NCBI RefSeq assembly: GCF_015561195.1 | Contig: NZ_JADMSU010000002.1 | Coordinates: forward strand, 186,001 to 250,000 | DNA length: 64,000 nucleotides | From: Collinsella aerofaciens | GTDB lineage: Bacteria > Actinomycetota > Coriobacteriia > Coriobacteriales > Coriobacteriaceae | Reading direction: 5' to 3' | In this document: positions 1-8,591 of the stretch, piece by piece | How the letters are laid out: each line of letters opens with the position of its first letter | How positions within the stretch are numbered: the first letter of the stretch is position 1 | Program-made: the position numbers and the translations under genes | The notes under the pieces: generated by a model | Databases searched by the model: none | Told to the model about the DNA's origin: nothing | The model's input: the letters and a program-made list of their open reading frames with translations, nothing else

Positions 1-1
1 T

Positions 2-721
2 GTCATTATCGACAAGTACATCCTGCCCATTTTTGGCCCCATGCGCCTTTGTGACGTCAAGGCTGCGGACGTGGTGCGTTGGGAGAATTGGCTCCTTGAG
101 CAGAACCTGTCGCAGAGCTATCTCCACACCATCTGCAACCAGTTCTCAGCCATCTTCAACCACGCCGTCCGCTTCTACCGCCTGCCCCAGAATCCCATGT
201 TGGCGGCGGGAAAGGTCGGCTCCAAGCGCCCCGAGAAGGAGATGCTCTACTGGACCCCTGCCGAGTTCAAGCGCTTCTCCCAGGCCATCGAGGACAAGCC
301 GCTCATCTACCTTGCATTCCTCACGCTCTACCTCTCGGGCTGCCGCGAGGGCGAGCTCCTCGCCCTCCGTCCGGAAGACATCGACTTCAATCTCAACGTT
401 ATCCGTATCCGTCATTCCTACGCCCGCATCAAGGGCGAGGACGTTATCGGTCCGCCCAAGACGCGCGCCTCGAAGCGGGACATCGTCATGCCGAGCCTCC
501 TTCGTGAGGAGCTGCATGATTATCTTACAACACATCCTGAAATCGCTCCCGTTGACCGGCTCTTCCCCGTTACGAAGCATGCCCTGTCCCACGAGATGAA
601 ACGGGGCTGCGAAATCTCGGGCGTCAAGCGCATCCGCATCCACGACATCCGCCACCCGTATGTCAAGCCCACGACAAAAAAATTTATAACTTTTTTTGAA
701 GTTTTTCGGGCAGCCTCATAG
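2..721 (+). pseudogene. Tyrosine recombinase/integrase, 5' cut by window edge, 3' disrupted
   Basis: Phage/ICE-type tyrosine recombinase. The reading frame is open from base 2, so the arm-binding N-terminus lies outside the window. A SAM-like core-binding domain is followed by the catalytic domain, with the first catalytic Arg in SGCREGE and the HxxR box in HDIRH. Directly after HDIRH the protein changes to a lysine/phenylalanine-rich tail (YVKPTTKKF) and stops, and the DNA becomes AT-rich. The second His/Trp box and the catalytic Tyr are missing, so strand cleavage should be impossible. I read this as disruption by the neighbouring serine-recombinase DNA; the rest of the gene is not recognisable at the other side of the insertion (about 3,925). 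Confidence 0.75.
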
Positions 722-754
722 CTGCCCATAGCTGTTTCAAATGGGTGTTCACGG

Positions 755-2296
755 TTATCCCTCCTTTTCGGATTCCTTAGTTTCTAAGAAATTCTGTGTT
801 GCATATTCAATCTCAATCCGATCTCCTGGAAAGACGTAAACTTTGTTGATAAGTCGGTCAATCAGAGCTTTTGTCAGCATGTTGGCGTTTCCGACTTCCT
901 GCACAATTTCCTGTTGTTTCAGCTTAATCTCATAATCACTTTTTATCTGCTTTGTCTGTGCAGTAATGACAGCATGAACATTTTTGGCTTGTACCAGTTC
1001 CGTGTCATAAACCGCTTTTCGTGTTCGATAGGTTTCCAAATCAATCTCTCCGAGTGCATACTGCTCATAAAGATGCCGCTTGCTGTCTTGAATAGAACGG
1101 AGTTTTTCTTCATGTTCGGCCTGCTGGACTGTCTGCAAATCCAATTTATCCTTATTGCTATCAATTCCCAATGCCGGACACATTTGAGCCCGAATTGTTT
1201 CAAATACAACCTGCTCCAAATCTGCCATCTTTATGCGCACACCATGACAAGGAAGCGTTTCAGCCACCTCGGAATGACGGCAATAAAACCACGCACCATT
1301 TCGTAGAGACATTGCATGATCGCAGCATCCACAGAATACCTTACCACGGAGCAGATAATCACGCAGCTTTTTATTTGACAGAGAGAAACGCTTAATTGAA
1401 GCATTGGCTTTCTCAAATAGATCCACACTTACAATAGCCGGATGATGGTTCGGTATTTTGAACCACTCACTTTCATCCTTTAACTGTGTATGTCGGCTGC
1501 CAATCTCTTTTACCTTTCTCTTGCCAATTACATAGGTACCGATATATCTTTGATCTTCTAAAATACGCAGGACCGTTGATGTACTCCAAACGCCGTTTGT
1601 TCGGGAAACATTGTAATAGCCCTTGCCTTTAAGTTTGCGATATTCCCCAGGGGTGGGGATATTCATGGCATACAGTTTTCTTGTTATCTCGGCTGCGGTG
1701 TTGCCTTCAGACGCCCATTGAAATATCATCTGCACATTCGGGGCAACATCCTCGTCCGGTTCCATACGTCCGTCTGCACTCTTGCGATAGCCGTAAGGAC
1801 AGATGACACTCTGATATTCCCCGCGACGCATCTTTGCGTATTTTGCACTTTTGGTTTTCATGGACATATCTCGGCTATAGCACTCGCTAATAAGATACTT
1901 GAAAGCAATATCAATCCCTCCGGTATCACCTTTGAAATTAGCTGTGTCAAAATCATCACTGACGGAAATAAAACGGGTGTGATAAAGAGGAAATACCCGC
2001 TCAATAAAATAGCCGGTTTCAATGCTGTTACGTCCAAATCGGGAAAGGTCTTTTACAATAATACAGTTGATTTTTCCGGCCTGAACCATTGTTAAAAGTT
2101 CCTGCACCGCCGGACGCTCAAAGTTTGTCCCCGTATGACCATTGTCAATAAATTCCAAAATCTCGCTGTTATCCCATTCCGGCAGAGACATAGCTTTTTC
2201 ATGAAGAATCAGTTTTTGATTTGGTATGCTCAAACTTTCAGTTTTGAAATCTTCCACAGAAAGACGGATATAAAGGGCAATCACATAGTTGCGCAC
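755..2296 (-). CDS. Large serine recombinase (Tn4451/TndX-like)
   Basis: Site-specific recombinase of 513 residues, the usual size for the family. The N-terminal resolvase domain begins YIRLSVED and contains the expected Arg pair near VKDLSRFGRN. It is followed by the recombinase domain (about 160-290), a zinc ribbon (CGCCDHAMS...FYCRHS, about 325-345) and a long C-terminal coiled coil. It acts on the ends of a mobile element through a serine-DNA intermediate. Codon use and base composition are much more AT-rich than the flanks and suggest a Firmicutes origin. Its start overlaps the 3' end of the truncated recombinase upstream by 16 bases, as in the paired recombinases of clostridial elements. 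It looks intact. Confidence 0.9.
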   Translation of the reverse strand: MRNYVIALYIRLSVEDFKTESLSIPNQKLILHEKAMSLPEWDNSEILEFIDNGHTGTNFERPAVQELLTMVQAGKINCIIVKDLSRFGRNSIETGYFIERVFPLYHTRFISVSDDFDTANFKGDTGGIDIAFKYLISECYSRDMSMKTKSAKYAKMRRGEYQSVICPYGYRKSADGRMEPDEDVAPNVQMIFQWASEGNTAAEITRKLYAMNIPTPGEYRKLKGKGYYNVSRTNGVWSTSTVLRILEDQRYIGTYVIGKRKVKEIGSRHTQLKDESEWFKIPNHHPAIVSVDLFEKANASIKRFSLSNKKLRDYLLRGKVFCGCCDHAMSLRNGAWFYCRHSEVAETLPCHGVRIKMADLEQVVFETIRAQMCPALGIDSNKDKLDLQTVQQAEHEEKLRSIQDSKRHLYEQYALGEIDLETYRTRKAVYDTELVQAKNVHAVITAQTKQIKSDYEIKLKQQEIVQEVGNANMLTKALIDRLINKVYVFPGDRIEIEYATQNFLETKESEKEG

Positions 2297-3417
2297 GGTT
2301 CCACCGCCTTTCCCTGAAATTCATTTTTGAAACGGAAGGTCACATGAATATTCCGCTCGTGGTCTATCTCAATTCGTTCAATGAGCCGTTCAATCAGTTT
2401 TGCAGTCAGTACGTGATCCTGTGCCAGTGTTTTTGCATCCTTTTCCATTGCACGGTATTTGGCAAGCTGGTTGTCCAGAGAGTCCATAGATTTTTCAAAT
2501 ACTTCAATCTCACCAGACAGAGCATTGATAGCATGTTCATAATCCGCTTTCAATTCAAAGTATTCGTCATTTGTCAAAATACCCTGCACAAAATTTTCAT
2601 ATAGGCCACGGATCAGCCGGCGTATTTTTTCAATTTCCTGCCGTTTGGCCGACATCTGAATTTTCAGCTTATCTTTTTCCTGTTTTTGTCTTGCCTCCAA
2701 CTGAAAGAGTGGCAGCGACATTCCCAGCGCAACTGTCAGCTCTTTTTCAAGAATAGCCGTAACAGTAGAAATCAGTTCTTTCTCTTGTATCATCGCACCT
2801 TTGCAGCTATCTTTTTCTACCCGGCTGTTTGTAAGGCAGTGGAACCAGTAAGTGTCGGGTCCTTTCCGGCGCTCGGCGCGTTGCCTGTGAAGGTTTCTGC
2901 CACAATCAGCACAGAACACTTTACCTTTGAAAATGTTTGGTGTGTAGGGACGTTTTGGAGTTGCTTTGCTTTCTTCACAGATCTGTTTTCTGTATTCCTG
3001 AACTGCATTAAACAATTCATGGCTGATGATCGGTTCATGGGTGCATTTTGCAATAATCAGATTATCTTCTCCAGCCTTGACCTGCTGATGATCTACAATC
3101 TTTGTTTTTCCTTGAACCAGATCGCCTGTATAAACTTCGCTTTCTAAGATTTTCATCACTGTACGGGTCTGCCATTTGCCGCTTCCGATCAGTCCCGGAC
3201 TGGTAATCTCGCCAGTGGTCTTTTTATAATGGCTCGGTGCCGGAATTCCCATCTCATTTAGGTTGCGGACAATCCGGTTCAGTGCCACATGCTCATGTGC
3301 CCATTCAAAAATCTGTTTTACCACAGGGGCAGTATTTTCATCAATCAGAAGTTTATGGCAATTATCAGGGTCTTTCCTGTAACCGTAAGGTGCCCGTGCG
3401 CCAATTACATAAATACC
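2281..3417 (-). pseudogene. Serine recombinase lacking its catalytic domain
   Basis: The recombinase domain, a zinc ribbon (CADCGRNLHRQ) and a coiled coil are present, but the N-terminal resolvase domain with the catalytic Ser (roughly the first 150 residues) is absent. Homology starts in the typical GARAPYGYRKDP segment at about 3,417, where the DNA also encodes the last residues of an ABC permease in another frame. The two genes appear joined through a few shared bases (TATTTATGTA). A GTG at 3,324 could start a 347-residue protein, but it would have no nuclease. The gene once formed a pair with the recombinase at 755-2,296. Confidence 0.75.
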
Positions 3418-3866
3418 CGTCCTTTGATTGAGCCGTACTTGTAATATCCCGGAATCTGGAACACGGTATAGAGTGCAAATAAGAATACTCCTGCAATAGC
3501 GGCAGTTACAATATCAAATACGCCAACTGTTTCACCCAGCACTTTCAAGACAAGCGGCTGTGCAATCAAAGAAATAATCAAGGAAAGAAGCCCCATTGCA
3601 AGGACAAAAACATAGCGTCCGATCACAAGCTCACTTTTACGAACAGGTAAAATACCAAACAGACGATCCATACTGTTTTTTTCTGTGATGGAAAAGGTAT
3701 ATCCCGTCGTCATGGCAATAAAGCACATAGCAAATGATACTCCTGTCAGCAAAGAACGATTGATTGCGGCAAACACAATCGGCAGAAGCAGGGTGAAACA
3801 AATTGTCTTAAAATATGGTTTTACCAATGCGATATCTAATTTTGTGGATTTCAAAATATTACTCAT
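3405..3866 (-). pseudogene. ABC-2 type exporter permease, C-terminally truncated
   Basis: Membrane protein of about 153 residues with three to four hydrophobic segments (near residues 18-60, 85-110 and 120-140). It resembles bacterial ABC2_membrane permeases of about 200-215 residues. The ATG at 3,866 follows an AAAGGTG ribosome site. The end, GSIKGRVFM then stop, falls exactly at the junction with the truncated recombinase, so the last two membrane segments are lost. The upstream gene in the same direction is an ATPase remnant, supporting a former ATPase-permease operon. AT-rich like the rest of the insertion. Confidence 0.65.
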
Positions 3867-3924
3867 AATCGTCACCTTTCTTGCTTGTAAACACTACAAT
3901 TTCATCAATGGTGGCAGGCTCAAT
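3859..3924 (-). pseudogene. 3' remnant of an ABC transporter ATPase
   Basis: Twenty-one codons in frame, ending TSKKGDDYE, overlap the start of the permease by a few bases, as ATPase-permease pairs commonly do. The sequence PATIDEIVVFTSKKG fits the extreme C-terminus of ABC ATPases that precede such permeases. An in-frame TAG lies immediately upstream (3,925-3,927) and base composition turns GC-rich there, so this marks the right border of the AT-rich insertion. Assignment rests on context and a short match only. Confidence 0.45.
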
Positions 3925-3973
3925 CTAGCCGCGTAATCGCCCATATCCAGTGGAAACGCCTCGATCAACTACA

Positions 3974-4018
3974 CTTCCGCACCCGCGTACTACACGCGGG
4001 TGCGGAAGATTTTCGTTT
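3974..4018 (+). terminator. Strong hairpin terminator candidate
   Basis: Perfect 15-bp inverted repeat (3,974-3,988 and 3,994-4,008) with a 5-base loop, followed on the + strand by a T-rich run. It lies just inside the GC-rich DNA at the right edge of the AT-rich insertion. It may once have ended a gene now interrupted. Confidence 0.5.
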
Positions 4019-4199
4019 TAGGTGCAGGCATCTACCTGCGCCTTCGAACTCGGCTCGCCGAGTTGCGCCGTTTGCCTTCGGCGAAACGTAGTGGAGCCTT
4101 ATCCTGCACCGCCACTTCGTGGCGGAAAACCGAATCCAAGGTGATGCGTAGCATTCGAACCATAGCGCCGAAAAATGACGCCAGAAGCCGGCAGCCGAG
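4019..4199. other. Gene-free stretch with several small hairpins
   Basis: No convincing gene on either strand. At least three short inverted repeats lie close together, for example GTTTGCCTTCGGCGAAAC and CCGCCACTTCGTGGCGG. This may be transposition debris or a structured untranslated region; no function can be assigned. Confidence 0.3.
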
Positions 4200-4430
4200 C
4201 TAGCCATCGAACAGGTCTGAATCAAAAAACTCTCTCAGAGAGACGCCGAGCCCGCCTGCGATGCGCTCGATATTCTCGATGGAGACGTTGCGCTTGCCGG
4301 TCTCGACTTCGGCGAAATAGGTGCGCGACATCTCGATGGAATATGCGAAGGCCTCTTGGCTCACGCCGAGCCCGGCCCTCAATTCCTTGACGCGAAGCCC
4401 CACGCGCATCTTGGGGCCCAGTTGAGTCAT
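4200..4430 (-). CDS. XRE-family transcriptional regulator
   Basis: Seventy-six residues, essentially one Cro/CI-type helix-turn-helix (RVKELRAGLGVSQEAFAYSIEMS then TYFAEVETGKRNVSIENIERIAGGLGVSLREFF). I chose the ATG at 4,430 because GGAGGT precedes it. It is transcribed away from the lipoprotein gene at 4,552, and the 120-base gap contains two direct copies of CTATATAAGT, so it probably represses its own promoter and that of the lipoprotein. A small DNA-binding protein of this kind could control the surface-protein cluster. Confidence 0.8.
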   Translation of the reverse strand: MTQLGPKMRVGLRVKELRAGLGVSQEAFAYSIEMSRTYFAEVETGKRNVSIENIERIAGGLGVSLREFFDSDLFDG

Positions 4431-4471
4431 CGGCACCTCCTTACCGTCGGTGTCAATGATTCGGCCCTGTT

Positions 4472-4496
4472 CTATATAAGTCACACCTATATAAGT
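4472..4496. promoter_or_regulatory. Direct-repeat operator candidate in divergent promoter
   Basis: The 10-base sequence CTATATAAGT occurs at 4,472-4,481 and again at 4,487-4,496, a 15-base start-to-start spacing. It sits between the XRE gene and the divergent lipoprotein gene, where an operator is expected. The TATATAA core may also supply -10 elements. Confidence 0.4.
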
Positions 4497-4551
4497 GACA
4501 ATTTGAAATACAATACGGGAATCAGAAGATTTCAATCTGGGAGGAAGCACG

Positions 4552-5346
4552 ATGAACATTGAAATCTCTAGAAGGGCGTTTCTCGCAGCGGGACCCCTCG
4601 CCGTCATGAGCTCGCTCGGGCTCGCCGGGTGCGGCAAGAGCAGCATCAGCGGCAAGACCCTCTACTACTACTCGGTTTGCGGCAGCGTGGCCCTTGGCAA
4701 GGTATGCGCGAACAAGCCCGGATCCGCGTCGACGATCAAGTTCGAAGAGAGCACCTGGCACTATGTCGGCTCCCAGGAGCTCAGCGGCGATTGGGAAGCC
4801 GAGGGCGACGATGTGGTTCTGTCCTCCTTGCAGCTCGGCACCGTTACGCTCGTGAGGCAGGACGACGGGAGCTACGTGCCCTCGGGGTGCGAAGACTACG
4901 GCGAGAGGTACTTCGGGGACGAGTCGGCGGCAAAGTCCTACTACGACGAATACACGGCGGCAGCGCCCGACAGGGTAAAAGCCATGCTGGAGGGCACCGC
5001 CTGGTCGGTTAAGGACCTTCCCTCGACCCAAACCGTCGCAGAGACGCTCTCGTTCGACGACGGCTCGCTTGCGTTCACGAAGGGCGAATACCGGAGGAAG
5101 GGCTCTTACACCGACGCCCCGCGCGAGAGCTCATGGCTCGCTTCGGACCATTCCGGCGAATACGAGCTCGACGTGACCTCCCAGTGGGTGAGCTCGGACG
5201 GATCGTCGCCCCGGCCCCTGATCTACGAGGGGACGATGACCGTCGCGGGCGAGAAGACGGACTTCAAGCTTTCCGATCGCAAGGGCACCCTCACGCTAAC
5301 TCTTTCCTCCGAGTGGAGCGCGGTGGTGTTCGTCAATGGAAAATAG
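4552..5346 (+). CDS. Hypothetical lipoprotein
   Basis: A 264-residue exported lipoprotein. The N-terminus carries an SRRAFL stretch resembling a Tat signal, a short hydrophobic segment and a lipobox, LAGC, at about residue 25. The remainder is Gly/Ser/Tyr/Asp-rich with beta-type patterning and two similar-looking halves (about 30-120 and 140-264); I do not recognise a domain. The ATG is preceded by GGGAGGAAG. The stop overlaps the possible start of the next gene, so the two are probably co-transcribed. It probably sits on the outer face of the membrane; binding partner unknown. Confidence 0.75.
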   Translation: MNIEISRRAFLAAGPLAVMSSLGLAGCGKSSISGKTLYYYSVCGSVALGKVCANKPGSASTIKFEESTWHYVGSQELSGDWEAEGDDVVLSSLQLGTVTLVRQDDGSYVPSGCEDYGERYFGDESAAKSYYDEYTAAAPDRVKAMLEGTAWSVKDLPSTQTVAETLSFDDGSLAFTKGEYRRKGSYTDAPRESSWLASDHSGEYELDVTSQWVSSDGSSPRPLIYEGTMTVAGEKTDFKLSDRKGTLTLTLSSEWSAVVFVNGK

Positions 5347-6109
5347 GCGCGACAGGGGCAGGCGGCTCGCGACAGGGACTCTCGCGCGCATGGCGTCGCG
5401 GAAGGCCGCGGCTGTGGCGACGGCCATCCTGCTCCTCGCATTCCTCGTCCTCGTCTGGACGAACGTCTCACCCGCGGAAAACGGGGCCGGAGGCGAGCCG
5501 GCTGCGCACGCGTGGCGGGAATCCGAGGAGGCGTCCGGAAAAGATGGAGGCACCGGTTCCGGCACTCAAAGCGACGCGAGCGAAGCCTCCGAACCGGCGG
5601 CAGAAGGCGGCCAGTCCGAGGAGGCCTCCTCGAGCAGAGAGGAAGCGAAGGGGAAGGCCGCGGGCAGCTCCGATAATTCTGGAAGCAAGGGCAATTCATC
5701 CTCCAAGAAAGACGGAAAACCCGATAGCAAGCCGAATGGGGGCAACAGCAGCAATTCTGGCTCGAACACCAATTCAGGCAGCTCATCGAAAAAGGATGAC
5801 ACCCCGGCGCATCAGCACAACTGGGTAGCCCAGACAAAGACCGTCCACCACGACGCGCAATACAAGACCGTCCACCATGACGCAGTTGTAAAGTATGTCA
5901 GCATTTGTAACAACTGTGGCGCGGATATCACAGGGAACGAAGCTGCTCATTTTGAGAACTCGCTGCTTAACGGTGGCAACTGCGGTTCTTGCCACGAAGA
6001 GTCTCGTACAGTGCAGGCTGCCTATGACGAACAGGTGCAGGTGAGCGCGGCATGGGACGAGACCGTAACCACCGGGTACAAGTGCTCTTCCTGCGGTGCG
6101 ACGAAGTAG
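5336..6109 (+). CDS. Membrane-anchored surface protein with Cys/His C-terminal domain
   Basis: 257 residues. A basic N-terminus is followed by one membrane segment (about 23-43), a long Ser/Gly/Glu/Lys linker (50-160) and a C-terminal module with two HHDA repeats and Cys/His pairs (CNNCGADITG, CGSCH, CSSCGATK). The last part looks metal-binding, probably zinc. The linker and the GADITG core are shared with the protein at 6,694-8,067, so the two are paralogs. The start at 5,336 overlaps the lipoprotein stop; an ATG at 5,390 (MASRKAAAV) is an alternative. Predicted surface exposed. No function is known to me for this module. Confidence 0.7.
   Translation: MENRRDRGRRLATGTLARMASRKAAAVATAILLLAFLVLVWTNVSPAENGAGGEPAAHAWRESEEASGKDGGTGSGTQSDASEASEPAAEGGQSEEASSSREEAKGKAAGSSDNSGSKGNSSSKKDGKPDSKPNGGNSSNSGSNTNSGSSSKKDDTPAHQHNWVAQTKTVHHDAQYKTVHHDAVVKYVSICNNCGADITGNEAAHFENSLLNGGNCGSCHEESRTVQAAYDEQVQVSAAWDETVTTGYKCSSCGATK
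5663..5812 (+). repeat. Direct repeat copy 1, linker-coding
   Basis: About 150 bases nearly identical to 7,561-7,713. It encodes the SSDNSG...SSSKKD linker in each surface protein. The two copies are about 1.9 kb apart and in the same orientation, so homologous recombination could delete the DNA between them and fuse the two genes. Confidence 0.75.
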
Positions 6110-6249
6110 CAGGCACAGATCCCTTCCCTACAAGGGAGATGGGAAGCACAAGAGCTGTCATGGAAAGAAGTCGATAGGCATCCTTTCTTTCCCATAATGC
6201 TAGAAACGCCGGACGAAGGATTGAGGACGAGACCGACCTCATCGGAACC

Positions 6250-6648
6250 GTGAAGAAGCTGGAAGACCTTATCGCCGAGCAGCGCCGGAGCAACGAACGC
6301 ATCGCAAGGGAGATGCGCGGCACGGTTTCGGAGATGAAGGATGTGCTCGAGAAGGTCGAGGAGCTGAGAAACGGCGCGGCGGACGCGCAGCATCAGGCGA
6401 ATCAGATGGCGCTCATGGGAGTTGCGAACGCCCAACAGAAGGCGGGAGAGACGACCATAAAGAACGTCGAAGAGGTGACCGCAAGGAACAGGAAGGTCAT
6501 TGATTCGATGGTAGATGAGTCCAAGAAGCGCATCGAGCGCCTTTCGATGGCGACGCTGCCCGATAGGCTGCTCTACTACGGCAAATGGACGACGGTCATC
6601 CTCGCTCTCATCATCCTCGTGCATGTCCTATGGGGCATGTTGGTGTAG
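6250..6648 (+). CDS. Coiled-coil protein with C-terminal membrane anchor
   Basis: 132 residues from the GTG at 6,250. A long charged coiled coil (about 1-95) is followed by KWTTVILALIILVHVLWGM, a single C-terminal membrane helix. The frame is open upstream to 6,178 with plausible coding (RRIEDETDL) but no ATG and no clear ribosome site, so the 5' end may be truncated or the start mis-set. It lies between the two paralogous surface proteins. The architecture resembles small membrane proteins near mobilisation genes, but no function can be named. Confidence 0.55.
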   Translation: MKKLEDLIAEQRRSNERIAREMRGTVSEMKDVLEKVEELRNGAADAQHQANQMALMGVANAQQKAGETTIKNVEEVTARNRKVIDSMVDESKKRIERLSMATLPDRLLYYGKWTTVILALIILVHVLWGMLV

Positions 6649-6693
6649 AGACCTACCGGTAATATGGATAGATAGAGGGCAGGAAAACTTCCT

Positions 6694-8067
6694 ATGAGAC
6701 AGAAAAGACTGACAGAGATGAAGAATGACAGCAATATGTTTAACGACAGCAGCATCGAGACCAAGGGTGCCCCGGCAGACAAGACCGCCGAAATCCCGAA
6801 GGTCGTGGATTCGACGGAGGAGGAGAACGTTAAGAAGCCGCTCATACTCTTCGGACGCAAGCTCTCCCGCAAGCAGGTCTGCGCGGCCGGTGCAGGAATC
6901 CTCTGCGCGGCGCTTCTCGTCGGCGGTGGCGGGTATGCCGTCACACATGCCGGAGTGACGGGCAAAGCGAACGTCCCTGCGGTGTCCCAGTCAAAGGACG
7001 ATGAAAAGCAGGACATGGAGTTCGTCCTTGAGGTGAAGGCCGAGGGATGGGATGCGGACACCTCCACGCCTGTCATCGCGCATATCGAGGGTGCGGACGG
7101 CGAGGTGGATTTCTACACCGCTATCGACGCGAATAGACAGGTAACCGTAAAGGTTGGCAAGTCCGGCACTTATACCGTTACGTTCATCTCTCCGGTGAAC
7201 GCCGACGGTTCTATCTACAAGGTGCCATCGAAGAGGATTGCCGCCGGGAAAACCGACAAGACAGCCGCCACAGGCGTGACTTTCGATAAGGTGGATGCGG
7301 ACAAAGTGATGAAGGATGAACTGACAGACATTGCCAAGGATGTTGCGGAAGCCGTGAAGAAGGGCGATTCTACTCTGACCGGGGACAAGGGTGCCGAGGT
7401 CGTGAAGAAGTTCGAGGACAACATCAAGAAGAACCCGAATGCCGATACGGATGCCGTCGAGAAGGAGACTGGGAAGGCCGAGGAGACCGCCAAGGAAGAC
7501 AAGTCCGATGCGAAGACACCGGAGACCTCCGGCGGCAAGAAGGATGATGGAAAGGCCACAGGCGGCTCCGATAATTCTGGAAATAAGAGCAATTCATCTT
7601 CCAAGAAAGACGAAGGAAAATCCGATAGCAAGCCGAGTGGCGGCAACAGCAGCAACTCCGGCTCGAACACCAATTCAGGCAGTTCATCGAAAAAGGATGG
7701 CACCCCGGCGCATGTTCATAAGTATGATATCTACCATCCTGCGGTGACTCATACGGAGAAGGTGTACCATCCCGCAGTGACCCATACGGAGAAGGTGTAC
7801 CATCCCGCAGTGACCCATACGGAAGAGTGCTCAATTTGCAACGGCTGCGGAGCAGATATCACGGGCAATGAACAAGCTCATGCGTATAATGCACTTATGG
7901 CAGGCAATAAAGCATGTGGCGCATATCATACGGTATACAATACCGTAACAGATTCTGCGGCATGGGAGGAAACGGTTACGATTACAGATTCTGCGGCATG
8001 GGAGGAAGCGGTTACGATTACAGATTCTGCGGCATACTACACTTGTTCCTGCGGTGCCACGAAGTAG
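6694..8067 (+). CDS. Membrane-anchored repeat surface protein with Cys/His module
   Basis: 457 residues. A cytoplasmic N-terminus is followed by a membrane segment (about 65-88), a beta-rich domain (about 105-185), a helical charged region, a Ser/Gly/Lys linker (about 270-335) and a C-terminal module. The module has three copies of an 11-residue HPAVTHTEKVY-type repeat, then a CSICNGCGADITG Cys cluster, then three copies of a TDSAAWEE-type repeat and a final CSCGATK. It is a longer paralog of the protein at 5,336. An internal ATG at 6,718 (MKNDSNMF) is an alternative start. Likely displayed on the cell surface, with a metal-stabilised tip. Confidence 0.7.
   Translation: MRQKRLTEMKNDSNMFNDSSIETKGAPADKTAEIPKVVDSTEEENVKKPLILFGRKLSRKQVCAAGAGILCAALLVGGGGYAVTHAGVTGKANVPAVSQSKDDEKQDMEFVLEVKAEGWDADTSTPVIAHIEGADGEVDFYTAIDANRQVTVKVGKSGTYTVTFISPVNADGSIYKVPSKRIAAGKTDKTAATGVTFDKVDADKVMKDELTDIAKDVAEAVKKGDSTLTGDKGAEVVKKFEDNIKKNPNADTDAVEKETGKAEETAKEDKSDAKTPETSGGKKDDGKATGGSDNSGNKSNSSSKKDEGKSDSKPSGGNSSNSGSNTNSGSSSKKDGTPAHVHKYDIYHPAVTHTEKVYHPAVTHTEKVYHPAVTHTEECSICNGCGADITGNEQAHAYNALMAGNKACGAYHTVYNTVTDSAAWEETVTITDSAAWEEAVTITDSAAYYTCSCGATK
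7561..7713 (+). repeat. Direct repeat copy 2, linker-coding
   Basis: Second copy of the linker repeat described at 5,663-5,812; it differs by scattered substitutions and one codon insertion. Confidence 0.75.
7732..7830 (+). repeat. Three 33-bp tandem repeats (in frame)
   Basis: Units at 7,732-7,764, 7,765-7,797 and 7,798-7,830; copies 2 and 3 are nearly identical. They encode the HPAVTHTE repeat of the surface protein. Copy number could change without breaking the frame. Confidence 0.85.
7948..8040 (+). repeat. 36-bp tandem repeats (in frame)
   Basis: Two full units (7,948-7,983 and 7,984-8,019) and a partial third encode TDSAAWEETVTI-type repeats near the C-terminus of the surface protein. 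Confidence 0.85.
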
Positions 8068-8293
8068 CGGAAGCCGCCGAATTCTAGGCCGTAGCGGTCA
8101 GGCATCAGATTGAGATCTAATGATGCCACCCGGGCGCACGAGTCTCAGTATCCTCCATGTTCCCGAGTCACCTTAGCCAAGGTTCCAAGGGGCACCGCCC
8201 CTTGGCGCGCAGGGGTTCGGGGATGGCGCGAGGCATCCCCGGAAAAGCTGGCGCGGACACGCCGATGGCATGCCCGCGTTCTCTGCATGTGCT
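8068..8293. other. Gene-free stretch with hairpins between converging genes
   Basis: No gene is supported. An imperfect inverted repeat GGCATCA...TGATGCC (about 8,099-8,125) could end transcription of the surface-protein cluster, and a perfect CCAAGGGGC-ACC-GCCCCTTGG hairpin lies at about 8,186-8,207. The genes on either side converge here. Confidence 0.35.
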
Positions 8294-8587
8294 TCACCCC
8301 TCTCCGGCAACGTACACGGTCCGGCCGCTCTCGCAGTCAATGCTCTCCATGTCGCCGAACCCTATGCGGACGGCGGCCCATCCGCCCTCGTTCCCCACCA
8401 TGGCGTCAGCCTCGCCGCGCGCCTCCGAGACGAGACGCTCGAGCCCGGGCGACCCTTCCAGCGCGACGCCCACCTCATACACCCCTCCCTCGAGTTCCGT
8501 CTCGTACTCAACGACAACCGTCAGCTCGTTTCCCTCACCCGGAACCTCGTCCGAGCAACCTACGGCGCTGCACACGAACATCCCCAT
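8294..8587 (-). CDS. Small hypothetical protein
   Basis: 97 acidic residues starting MGMFVCSAVGCSDEV; the remainder is beta-patterned (ELTVVVEYETELEGGVYEVGV). A GGGGAGG ribosome site precedes the ATG and only a few bases separate it from the stop of the DUF2958 gene, so the two form an operon. The two early Cys residues are not part of a lipobox. No family recognised. Confidence 0.6.
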   Translation of the reverse strand: MGMFVCSAVGCSDEVPGEGNELTVVVEYETELEGGVYEVGVALEGSPGLERLVSEARGEADAMVGNEGGWAAVRIGFGDMESIDCESGRTVYVAGEG

Positions 8588-8591
8588 GTAG

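Noticed and set aside
7732-8040. Regular 33- and 36-bp repeats as a CRISPR array
   Set aside because: Units are directly adjacent without spacers and are in-frame protein repeats; no cas genes nearby.
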